Assembly: GCF_027921765.1 (NCBI RefSeq)
Contig: NZ_BSEJ01000012.1
Location: forward strand, 1-64,000
Direction of reading: 5' to 3'
DNA: 64,000 bases
Origin: Microbacterium barkeri
GTDB lineage: Bacteria; Actinomycetota; Actinomycetes; Actinomycetales; Microbacteriaceae
Positions within the stretch are counted from its first letter, which is position 1. Each line of letters begins with the position of its first letter. Positions 42,883 through 50,236 of the stretch are shown here, piece after piece. The notes beneath the pieces were generated by a model. It was not told where the DNA came from. It ran no database searches and was given only the letters and a program-made list of their open reading frames with translations. Both the position numbers and the translations under genes were made by a program.

Positions 42883-44766
42883 GTGCAGTTCCACCACCAT
42901 GGCTACGTCTCCGGCGATCCGCGCGTGCAGCCGGCCGCGGGCGTCGGGCTGGAGCGCCCGGAGGAGCTCCCCGACGACGTCGACGTCCTCATCGTCGGCA
43001 CCGGGCCCGCGGGCATCACCCTCGCGGCGCAGCTGTCGCAGTTCCCCGGGATCACGACGCGCATCATCGAGCGCCGCGGCGGACGGCTCGAGGTCGGCCA
43101 GGCCGACGGCATCCAGGCCCGCAGCGTCGAGACGTTCCAGGCGTTCGGCTTCGCGAACCGCATCATCGAGGAGGCCTACCGCATCACCGAGATGGCCTTC
43201 TGGAAGCCGGATGCCGCGCATCCCGAGAACATCGTGCGCACCGCGGTCGCGCCCGACGACCCGACCGGCATCAGCGAGTTCCCGCACCTCATCGTGAACC
43301 AGGCGCGCGTGCAGGACTACTTCCTCGAGGTCATGGCGCACTCGCCCACGAGGAACCGGCCGGACTACGGGTGGGAGTTCGTCGGGCTCGAGATCGGCGA
43401 GGGCGACCATCCGGTGTCGGTGACGCTGCGGCGCACCGTCGGCCCGGACCAGGGTGCCGAGCGCGTCGTCCGCGCGAAGTACGTCGTCGGCGGCGATGGG
43501 GCGCACAGCCGCGTGCGCGAGGCGATCGGCGCGACGCACCAGGGCGCGAAGGCGTTCCACGCGTGGGGCGTCATGGACGTGCTCGCCGACACCGACTTCC
43601 CCGACATCCGCCGCAAGTGCGCCATCCAGTCGCACGACGGCGGCAGCATCCTGCACATCCCCCGCGAGGGGAACCACCTCTTCCGCATGTACGTCGATCT
43701 CGGCGAGGTCCCGCCCGACGACGACGGCCGGGTGCGGCTGACGACGCAGGAGGAGGTCGAGGCCCGTGCCAACCAGATCCTCCACCCGTACACGCTCACC
43801 GTGCGGCACGTCGCATGGCGCAGCGTGTACGAGGTCGGCCACCGCGTCACCGATCGCTTCGACGACGTCGTCGAGCCGGGCTCGCGCACGCCGCGCGTCT
43901 TCATCATGGGCGACGCGTGCCACACGCACAGCGCCAAGGCGGGGCAGGGGATGAACGTGTCGATCCAGGACGGCTTCAACCTCGGGTGGAAGCTGGGCCA
44001 CGTGCTCGAGGGCCGCGCGCCCGAGACCCTGCTCGCGACGTACTCCGCCGAGCGGCAGGTCGTCGCGCAGAACCTCATCGACTTCGACCGGAAGTGGTCG
44101 TCGCTCATGGCCGCGAAGCCCGACGAGCTGGACGATCCGACCGAGCTCGAGCGCTTCTACGTGCAGACGGCCGAGTTCCCCGCGGGGTTCATGACCGAGT
44201 ACGCGCCGTCCATGATCGTGGGGGAGGGCGTGCATCAGGCGCTCGCCGCCGGGTTCCCGATCGGCAAGCGCTTCCGATCGCACCCCGTGGTGCGGGTGTG
44301 CGACGGCAATCCCGTGCACCTGGGGCACCACGCGCGCGCGGACGGCCGCTGGCGCATCTACGTCTTCGCGGGGGCGGATGGCCTCGCGCGCGGGTCGGAG
44401 ACGGTCGAGTTCGCCGACTGGCTCGCGACCTCGTCGGCGTCGCCGCTCGCCGCGACGCCCGCCGGCGCCGACCGCGATGCGTGGTTCGACGTGAAGGTCG
44501 TCTACCAGGAGGCGCATCTCGACGTCGATCCGGGACGGGTTCCCGACGTGTTCCGGCCTCGGACGGGGCCGTTCCAGGTCGTCGACCACGAGAAGGTGTA
44601 CGCGGCCGATCCGGGCGACGACATCTTCGACGTGCGCGGCGTCGACCGCTCGGGCGCCGTCGTCGTGGTGCGGCCCGATCAGTACGTCGCGCACGTCCTC
44701 CCGCTCGCGGCGCGCGACGAGCTCGCCGCGTTCTTCGCCGGCTGCGCGACCGCCGTCGACGCCTGA
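42883..44766 (+). CDS. FAD-dependent aromatic hydroxylase (phenol / 3-hydroxybenzoate hydroxylase type)
   Basis: A 627-residue class A flavoprotein monooxygenase. VDVLIVGTGPAGITLAAQLSQ is the N-terminal dinucleotide site, VVGGDGAHSRVREAIG holds the DG motif and RVFIMGDACHTHSAKAGQGMNVSIQDGFNLGWKL the GD motif. Residues about 450-620 form the thioredoxin-like C-terminal domain seen in phenol 2-monooxygenase and MobA-type 3-hydroxybenzoate 4-hydroxylase, matching in length (about 630-640). GAGGAG lies six bases before the GTG at 42883. It may hydroxylate a hydroxyphenylacetate to the HpaD substrate, replacing HpaB/HpaC, which are absent here. Substrate is inference. Confidence 0.87.
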   Translation: MQFHHHGYVSGDPRVQPAAGVGLERPEELPDDVDVLIVGTGPAGITLAAQLSQFPGITTRIIERRGGRLEVGQADGIQARSVETFQAFGFANRIIEEAYRITEMAFWKPDAAHPENIVRTAVAPDDPTGISEFPHLIVNQARVQDYFLEVMAHSPTRNRPDYGWEFVGLEIGEGDHPVSVTLRRTVGPDQGAERVVRAKYVVGGDGAHSRVREAIGATHQGAKAFHAWGVMDVLADTDFPDIRRKCAIQSHDGGSILHIPREGNHLFRMYVDLGEVPPDDDGRVRLTTQEEVEARANQILHPYTLTVRHVAWRSVYEVGHRVTDRFDDVVEPGSRTPRVFIMGDACHTHSAKAGQGMNVSIQDGFNLGWKLGHVLEGRAPETLLATYSAERQVVAQNLIDFDRKWSSLMAAKPDELDDPTELERFYVQTAEFPAGFMTEYAPSMIVGEGVHQALAAGFPIGKRFRSHPVVRVCDGNPVHLGHHARADGRWRIYVFAGADGLARGSETVEFADWLATSSASPLAATPAGADRDAWFDVKVVYQEAHLDVDPGRVPDVFRPRTGPFQVVDHEKVYAADPGDDIFDVRGVDRSGAVVVVRPDQYVAHVLPLAARDELAAFFAGCATAVDA

Positions 44767-44777
44767 GCCGCTCCCGG

Positions 44778-45482
44778 TCAGGCCCCGTAGCGGCGCACGA
44801 CGCTCGCGGCAGCGGACTGCAGGCGCGCGGCGATGGCCGCCGCATCGCGCGGCAGCGATACGTGGATGACCGCGATCGCGGCGGGCGGCTGACCCGGCAC
44901 GGTCAGCGGGACTGCGACCGAGTGCAGCGACGAGACGACCTCGTCGTGGCTGACGGCGTAGCCGCGCGCGCGGCTCTCCGCGATCTCCGTGCGCAGCCGG
45001 TCGTCGACGTCGGCGGGCCAGGACTCCTCGGGGATGGACAGGAGGATCGCCTTGCCGGGGCCGCCCCGCGTGATGGGATGGCGGTGGCCGGGGCGGTAGG
45101 AGACGACGGCGATCGTCTGCCGCGGCGATGCGCTCAGCAGTGTCACGGCCTCGTCGCGGTCGAGCTGGATCGCGAGGAGGCAGGTCATCCCGAGCTCGTC
45201 GGCGACCGCCTCGAGATCGGGGAGCGCGGCCTGGCGGAGATCGCGCGAGACGCCGGCCGCCAGGGCGGCGAGGCCCGCGGCGAGCGCGACCCTGCCCGAT
45301 TCGTCGCGGGAGACGAGTCCGTGGTCCTCGAGCGTGCGCAGCAGACGGTAGGCGACCGAGCGGTGCACGTCGAGGCGCGCCGCGAGCTCGTCGATCGTCG
45401 GATCGCGCTCGGAGGCGGCGATCAGCTCGAGCAGCCGGATGCCGCGGCTCAGCGTCTGCGATCCAGCTGCGGGTGCCGCCAT
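44778..45482 (-). CDS. IclR-family transcriptional regulator
   Basis: A 234-residue protein with a winged-helix domain (TIDELAARLDVHRSVAYRLLRTLEDHGLVSRDESGRVAL) and an effector domain (ISRGGPGKAILLS-like: PITRGGPGKAILLSIPEESW, and RGYAVSHDEVVSSLHSVAVPL). It is convergent with the flavin monooxygenase gene, 11 bases apart. The TTCGATA repeats upstream of that gene are its likely sites. Confidence 0.9.
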   Translation of the reverse strand: MAAPAAGSQTLSRGIRLLELIAASERDPTIDELAARLDVHRSVAYRLLRTLEDHGLVSRDESGRVALAAGLAALAAGVSRDLRQAALPDLEAVADELGMTCLLAIQLDRDEAVTLLSASPRQTIAVVSYRPGHRHPITRGGPGKAILLSIPEESWPADVDDRLRTEIAESRARGYAVSHDEVVSSLHSVAVPLTVPGQPPAAIAVIHVSLPRDAAAIAARLQSAAASVVRRYGA

Positions 45483-45492
45483 GGGTTCGAGA

Positions 45493-46146
45493 CTAGGACA
45501 TGTCCCGCAGGGCGCGTGCGAGGAGCTCGCGCACCTCGTCGTCGCTCGTCTGATCGAAATGGTCGTACGCGGCGCCGACGGCCCACAGGCCCTCGGCCGC
45601 CCACGCGCACACCACCTCGTCGGCCTCGCGTGCGATGTCGTCGGCCGTCGTCCCGAGCGCGACGGGGACGGCGACGATGACGCGGGCGGGGGAGCCCGCG
45701 CGCACGGCGGCGACGGCGGCGCGCATGGTGGCGCCCGTCGCCAGGCCGTCGTCGACGAGCACGACCACGCGGCCGTCGATCCGCACGGGCGGGCGGCCGT
45801 CTCGGTACGCCCGCTGTCGGCGCCGCAGCTCGACCTCCTCATCGGCCCGCACGCCGGCCACCGCCAAGGGGTCGGCGATGGCCGGGTTCTCCACGGCGGC
45901 GAGGTCGTCGCGCCCGACCGCGGCGATCGCGCCCATGGCGACCTCGGGCTGTGCCGGATGGCCGAGCTTGCGCGCCACGAGCACGTCGAGCTCGGCCCCG
46001 AGCGCACGCGCGACCTCTGCCGCGACCGGCACGCCGCCGCGCGGGAGCCCCAGGACGAGGAGATCCGGCGTGCCGCGGAGATCCGCGAGCAGGTCGGCGA
46101 GCGCGCGGCCCGCCTCCGCGCGGTCGGCGAAGCGGTCGGTCCGCAT
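45493..46146 (-). CDS. Phosphoribosyltransferase-family protein
   Basis: A 217-residue type I phosphoribosyltransferase fold protein. VRIDGRVVVLVDDGLATGATMRAAVAAVRAGSPARVIVAVPVA is the PRPP-binding loop, with the acidic pair and TGAT, and GLPRGGVPVAAEVARALGAELDVLVARKLGHPAQPEVAMGAIA precedes it. Such stand-alone proteins of actinobacteria have no settled substrate and lie outside purine or pyrimidine operons. It starts 347 residues' worth upstream of the IclR start region with 10 bases between the genes, likely one transcript. Confidence 0.85.
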   Translation of the reverse strand: MRTDRFADRAEAGRALADLLADLRGTPDLLVLGLPRGGVPVAAEVARALGAELDVLVARKLGHPAQPEVAMGAIAAVGRDDLAAVENPAIADPLAVAGVRADEEVELRRRQRAYRDGRPPVRIDGRVVVLVDDGLATGATMRAAVAAVRAGSPARVIVAVPVALGTTADDIAREADEVVCAWAAEGLWAVGAAYDHFDQTSDDEVRELLARALRDMS

Positions 46147-46196
46147 CCTGTCAGCGCTCCTTCCCGCCCTTCCGTGGACACCTCCCTTCTGCCATG

Positions 46197-46270
46197 ATCC
46201 TCCGGAGGATGCAATGGGTGAAGTCGAGGGTTAAATCCGCGACGCGCCCACCTCGCGGACGTCGAGGTGG
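46197..46270. other. Palindrome and stem-loop in an intergenic region
   Basis: ATCCTCCGGAGGAT (46197-46210) is a perfect 14-base palindrome. CCACCTCG (46248-46255) pairs with CGAGGTGG (46263-46270) around a seven-base loop. They lie between the phosphoribosyltransferase start and the small reading frame at 46385. They may be an operator and a leader structure; nothing identifies a known riboswitch. Confidence 0.45.
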
Positions 46271-46384
46271 CTTTACTGGAGGGCGGATGGGGAACGTCCT
46301 GGAGACCGAGGGGCTGCCCGCCGGACGGATCGGCGCGCAGGGGGATCACGGGGCGACTGGGGCCTCATCTGCAGGGAGACGGAA

Positions 46385-46555
46385 ATGCCTTTCATCCGCT
46401 ATGACGTGTGCGCAGAGGTGGGGGACTCCCGGCGTCAGACGAGCCACAGCATGCTCGCCGAGACGCCCGGCTTCTCTCAGAACGCCCACACCCCGTTCGC
46501 GCGCGAATCCGAGACGCGCGGACGCGTGATCGGAGGAGGCGGCATGGCCGCCTGA
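46385..46555 (+). CDS. Possible small protein of 56 residues
   Basis: ATG at 46385 is preceded by GGGAG with six bases of spacing. The frame encodes a hydrophilic 56-residue peptide (MPFIRYDVCAEVGDSRRQTS start, GGGGMAA end) with about 84% GC at third positions, close to real genes here. There is no recognised domain. It is followed by a long hairpin at 46581, as expected at a gene end. It could also be chance. Confidence 0.45.
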   Translation: MPFIRYDVCAEVGDSRRQTSHSMLAETPGFSQNAHTPFARESETRGRVIGGGGMAA

Positions 46556-46580
46556 CTCCGAGCGCCGTCGGGACGACGTC

Positions 46581-46630
46581 CCGCACGAGGTCGAGGGGAA
46601 CGCGCCAGCGCGTTCCCCTCTCTCGTGCGG
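46581..46630 (+). terminator. Long hairpin upstream of the GH43 gene
   Basis: GAGGGGAACGCG (46593-46604) pairs with CGCGTTCCCCTC (46609-46620), and an outer CCGCACGAG (46581-46589) pairs with CTCGTGCGG (46622-46630). It isolates the GH43 promoter from upstream transcription. Confidence 0.75.
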
Positions 46631-46676
46631 TTGACCCCTCGCGTCCGGTCCGGCTAGGGTCGGTGCAGTCCTGATC

Positions 46677-46688
46677 TACAACGTTGTA
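46677..46688. promoter_or_regulatory. LacI-type operator before the GH43 gene
   Basis: TACAACGTTGTA is a perfect 12-base palindrome with the central CG typical of LacI-family operators. It lies 11 bases before the GH43 start, overlapping the expected leader. No lacI-type gene is in the window, so the regulator is elsewhere. Confidence 0.65.
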
Positions 46689-46699
46689 AAAGGAGTCAG

Positions 46700-48088
46700 A
46701 TGACATCGCGCCGCTCTTCCGTTCTCCCGGCCGCGCTGCTGACGGCCACGCTCGTCGCGAGCGCGGCCGTGCCCGCCGCGGCCGCCCCGCCGACGGAGCC
46801 GGAGCCGGCACCGACCGGAGGCATCTCGGTCACCGGCCAGACCGCGCCGATCCACGACCCGTCGCTCTTCATCGACGAGAGCGACGGCACGTGGTACGTG
46901 TACTCGACCGGAGAGGTCGGCCGCGCGAACGGCGGGACGATCCAGACGTGGTCGTCGCACGACGAGGGCGTCACCTGGGAGTACGACGGCAACGTGTGGG
47001 ACGAGATCCCCGCCTGGATCGACGACCACTTCGCCGACGGAGCACTGCCCGACAACCTGTGGGCGCCCGAGCTCTACGAGCACGACGGCACCTACTACCT
47101 CTACTACTCCGCGTCGCGCTTCGGCACGAACACCTCGGTCACGGCGCTCGCGACGAACACGACGCTCGACCCCGACGACCCCGACTACGCGTGGGTCGAC
47201 CAGGGTCCCGTCATCGCGTCGCCCCAGCCCATCGCCGGCGGCAAGGAGTTCAACGCGATCGACGCCGGCATCATCGAGGACGCGGACGGGACGCCCTACA
47301 TGGCGATCGGCTCGCACTGGTACGGGATCTTCCTCGTCGAGATCGCGTGGCCGAGCGGCAAGCCCGTGCCCGGCGCGCTCGAGAACGCCGTGCACCTCGT
47401 CGACCGCTTCGCCCCCGGCAATCGCGTCGAGGCGCCGTTCATCGAGGAGCACGACGGCTGGTACTACCTCTTCGTCTCCTTCGACGCCTGCTGCCAGGGT
47501 GCGGACAGCACCTATCACGTCGCGGTGGGGCGCTCGCGGTCGGTCGCGGGCCCGTACCTCGACAAGGACGGCCGCGACATGCTCGGCGGGGGAGGGAGCA
47601 CGCTGCTCCACACCCACGGCGCGATCGTCGGCCCGGGCGGGCAGTCCGTCGACGACGGCGTGCTCGCCTTCCACTACTACGACGCGGCCAACGAGGAGAT
47701 CCCGTACTTCCCCCGTCTCGGTCTCCACCGACTCGCGTGGGAGGACGGATGGCCCGTGGTCGATCAGACGGCCGGGCTGCCCGAGATCGCCGTGCAGCCG
47801 GACGACGCGACGGCGCGCAGGAACGGATCGGCGCAGTTCGCGATCGAGGTCTCGGGTGCGCCGACTCCGGTCGTGACGTGGGAGACATCCGCCGATGGCG
47901 GCGCGACGTGGGAGCCCGCGGCCGGCTCGACCGCGCAGATCGCGACGGACGGCTCGGCGTCGTACCGCATCGAGAAGGCGCGCTCCGAGAGCGACGGGCT
48001 GCTCGTGCGCGCGACGGTCGAGAACGCCCACGGCCGGGTGCAGAGCGACGTCGCCCAGCTCTCGGTCGCGAAGCCCGGACGACGATGA
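46700..48088 (+). CDS. Secreted glycoside hydrolase family 43 protein (arabinan-type)
   Basis: A 462-residue exported enzyme. Residues 1-29 are a Sec signal ending in VPAAAA. The five-bladed propeller shows the three acidic catalytic residues: Asp in APIHDPSLFID, Asp in NAIDAGIIEDADGTPYMAIGS and Glu in RVEAPFIEEHDGWYYLFVSFD. The sequence between, such as DNLWAPELYEHDGTYYLYYSAS, is typical of GH43 arabinanases and arabinofuranosidases. Residues about 365-460 are an immunoglobulin-like domain that may bind polysaccharide or the wall. AAAGGAG precedes the ATG. A LacI-type site suggests sugar control. Confidence 0.93.
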   Translation: MTSRRSSVLPAALLTATLVASAAVPAAAAPPTEPEPAPTGGISVTGQTAPIHDPSLFIDESDGTWYVYSTGEVGRANGGTIQTWSSHDEGVTWEYDGNVWDEIPAWIDDHFADGALPDNLWAPELYEHDGTYYLYYSASRFGTNTSVTALATNTTLDPDDPDYAWVDQGPVIASPQPIAGGKEFNAIDAGIIEDADGTPYMAIGSHWYGIFLVEIAWPSGKPVPGALENAVHLVDRFAPGNRVEAPFIEEHDGWYYLFVSFDACCQGADSTYHVAVGRSRSVAGPYLDKDGRDMLGGGGSTLLHTHGAIVGPGGQSVDDGVLAFHYYDAANEEIPYFPRLGLHRLAWEDGWPVVDQTAGLPEIAVQPDDATARRNGSAQFAIEVSGAPTPVVTWETSADGGATWEPAAGSTAQIATDGSASYRIEKARSESDGLLVRATVENAHGRVQSDVAQLSVAKPGRR

Positions 48089-48093
48089 CCGCC

Positions 48094-48128
48094 TGAGGCG
48101 GCGGGCGCGTGCGGCGCCCGCCGCCTCA
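48094..48128. terminator. Bidirectional hairpin terminator
   Basis: TGAGGCGGCGGGCGC (48094-48108) pairs perfectly with GCGCCCGCCGCCTCA (48114-48128) around a five-base loop, between the convergent GH43 and SIMPL genes; the reverse-strand stop codon lies inside the stem. Confidence 0.85.
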
Positions 48129-48779
48129 GCGCGCGGCGAACCGCGCCTCGACGGCGGCCGCCACGACGATGTCGTCGGGGCGGTAGCTCACGGCGGCCTC
48201 TGCGGCGTCGAGCGCCGTCGCGCGCATCGCGCGAAGCGGCCGCGGGCCGCCGTCGGGGGCGAGGAAGCCCGGGTCGGCCACCTCGAGCGGGACGACGGAG
48301 TGCAGGCCGAGCGCCTCGGCATACGCCTTCGCCCTCGCGACCGCGATGCCCACCGCCCGCGCGGCGACGTCGCGCTCGAGGGCGGCCCGCGTCTGCGCGG
48401 TGAGGTGCCAGTGCACCTCGCCGATCTCGACGTCGTCGAGCGCCGATGCGTCCGACACCCACGCCGACAGATCGCCGGCGTCGGCGAACGTCGCCGTGAA
48501 GTCGACCGCGGCCGTGTGCACGGGGTCGTGGCGGACGCCGCCGTCGCCCCACGGGCGCTCGGCGCGCACGGCGAGACGCGTGCTCGACCAGTCGAGGATC
48601 GACCCGGCCGCGCGCGCCGCGGCGATCCGCTCGCGGACCGTCTCAGCGCGCGCGAGGACGCGCCGCACGACCTCGTCGCGCGCCGGCGCGTCGGCGCGCA
48701 CGGAGAGATGGAGGGTCGCCCGCTCGGGGGCCCTGCGCTCCTCATCCTCGCCGCGCACCGTGATGATGACATCGCTCAT
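48126..48779 (-). CDS. SIMPL-domain (DUF541) protein
   Basis: A 217-residue protein of the SIMPL/DUF541 (kinase-interacting, oxidative-stress protein) family, whose marks here are ITVRGEDEERRAPERATLHLSVRADAP at the start and the repeated beta-alpha modules through ARAVGIAVARAKAYAEALGLHSVVPLEVADPGFL. No signal peptide is present, so unlike many relatives it appears cytoplasmic. Role unknown. Confidence 0.85.
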   Translation of the reverse strand: MSDVIITVRGEDEERRAPERATLHLSVRADAPARDEVVRRVLARAETVRERIAAARAAGSILDWSSTRLAVRAERPWGDGGVRHDPVHTAAVDFTATFADAGDLSAWVSDASALDDVEIGEVHWHLTAQTRAALERDVAARAVGIAVARAKAYAEALGLHSVVPLEVADPGFLAPDGGPRPLRAMRATALDAAEAAVSYRPDDIVVAAAVEARFAAR

Positions 48780-48802
48780 GGCGCGACTCTACGCGGGCGC
48801 CC

Positions 48803-49594
48803 TCACACCTGCTCGAGGGGGATCCCGAGATAGGCCGTCTCGAGCCGCTCGAGCGCCGGGTGCGCGGGATCCCACGCGACCCCGTCGATGCTCGCGATGG
48901 GCCGCACACCGAATCCGGCGTTCGTCGCGAACGCCGCGTCCATCCGGGGGAGATCCGCCGGCGTCACGGCTGCGGTCGAGCTCGGCACCGAGTGCGCGCG
49001 CAGCGCGTCGTCGAGAACCGCCGCCGTGACACCGGGCAGCGCGTCGGCGGCCGGCCAGACGACGTCGCCGTCGCGCACGAACCCGAGGTTCCAGGTGGGC
49101 CCCTCCGCGAGCCGACCGGCGTCGTCGGCGAAGACGGCGTCATCCCACCCGTCGCGCTGCGCCTCGGCGCGGGCGAGCAGAGCGCCGAAGAGGCCCGTGT
49201 GCTTGACGGCCGGGAGCTCGCGGGCGAAGCGGACCGTGCGCACGCGCAGGGCGGGAGGCCGCGCGGGGGCGGCAGGGCGCGGCGTCATGAGCACGCGGGG
49301 GCGAGCCTCCGCTCCGGGTCTCTCGACCCCGAGCCGCGGGTCGAACACCGTCACCCGCACGATGACGGGGTCCGGCTCGTCGGCGATCGCCGCGCGCAGC
49401 TGATCGCGCGCGGTCGCGATGTCGAGCTCGGCGCGGAACACCGTGCGGCAGTCCCGCGCGAGCCGCGCGAGGTGCCGCGCGAGGCCGCGCACGCCGCCGC
49501 GCTCGACCCGCATCGTGGTGAAGTGGCCGAAGCCCGTGAGCGCGAGCGGCTGGAGATCGGCCGCCGACGCGGGCGCCCCGTCGAGCAGCTGCAT
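48803..49594 (-). CDS. pabC: Aminodeoxychorismate lyase-like class IV aminotransferase-fold protein
   Basis: A 263-residue PLP-fold type IV protein. The catalytic Lys lies in LPAVKHTGLFGALLARAEA and the cofactor-binding region in AEGPTWNLGFVRDGDVVWP, though the usual SSxNxF is altered to EGPTWNLGF. It is divergent from pabA-pabB by 45 bases. Position and fold suggest release of pyruvate from aminodeoxychorismate to give 4-aminobenzoate for folate. Confidence 0.82.
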   Translation of the reverse strand: MQLLDGAPASAADLQPLALTGFGHFTTMRVERGGVRGLARHLARLARDCRTVFRAELDIATARDQLRAAIADEPDPVIVRVTVFDPRLGVERPGAEARPRVLMTPRPAAPARPPALRVRTVRFARELPAVKHTGLFGALLARAEAQRDGWDDAVFADDAGRLAEGPTWNLGFVRDGDVVWPAADALPGVTAAVLDDALRAHSVPSSTAAVTPADLPRMDAAFATNAGFGVRPIASIDGVAWDPAHPALERLETAYLGIPLEQV

Positions 49595-49639
49595 GCGCCC
49601 AGTCTCGCACCCGTCCGCGCGTGCCCCAGAATGGTGTCG

Positions 49640-50236
49640 ATGACGAAGGGACAGGCAGGCGAGCGCCGAGTGCTCCTCGTCGACAACTACGACTCGTACA
49701 CGGGCAACCTGCTGCAGCTCATCTGGAGCGCGACGGGCGTGGAGCCGCACCTCGTGCAGAACGACGACGTCGACGTCGACCACCTGGCGAGGTACTCGCA
49801 CGTCGTGCTCGGCCCGGGGCCCGGCACACCCCATCGCGCGAAGGACGTCGGGCGCGGCTTCGAGGTGCTCGAGCGCGCGGCGGTGCCCGTGCTCGGCGTG
49901 TGCTTCGGATTCCAGGCGATGGCGGTCGCGCTGGGCGGGCGCATCGTGCCGGCCCCGCGCCCCGCGCACGGGCGGATCGACCGCATCGCGCACGACAGGT
50001 CCGCGCTGTTCGCGGGCGTGGGCGACGGGTTCGACGCCGTCCGCTACCACTCGCTCGTCGTGGCCGAGCCCGCTCCGGCCGCGCTGCGCGTGACCGCCCG
50101 CTCGGAGGACGGGCTCGTCATGGCGGGGGAGTGCGTCGAGCGGGGCTGGTGGGGCGTGCAGTTCCATCCGGAGTCGATCGGGACCGGCGCGGGCGGTCGG
50201 ATCGTCGAGAACTTCCTCGCACAGGAGCGCGCATGA
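49640..50236 (+). CDS. pabA: Aminodeoxychorismate synthase glutamine amidotransferase subunit
   Basis: A 198-residue class I amidotransferase. VLLVDNYDSYTGNLLQLI opens it, the nucleophile is in VLGVCFGFQAMAVALGG, where most relatives have GVCLGHQ, and the His-Glu pair is in GVQFHPESIGT. It supplies ammonia to PabB. The ATG at 49640 is used; another ATG three codons upstream is equally possible as neither has a clear ribosome site. It overlaps pabB in ATGA. Confidence 0.9.
   Translation: MTKGQAGERRVLLVDNYDSYTGNLLQLIWSATGVEPHLVQNDDVDVDHLARYSHVVLGPGPGTPHRAKDVGRGFEVLERAAVPVLGVCFGFQAMAVALGGRIVPAPRPAHGRIDRIAHDRSALFAGVGDGFDAVRYHSLVVAEPAPAALRVTARSEDGLVMAGECVERGWWGVQFHPESIGTGAGGRIVENFLAQERA

Noticed and set aside
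42480..45680. A very long open frame of over 1000 codons on the + strand.
   Set aside because: It is arginine/alanine-rich, runs through the ThDP enzyme start, the control region, the monooxygenase and the IclR gene, and has no motif. It is a consequence of high GC with few stops.
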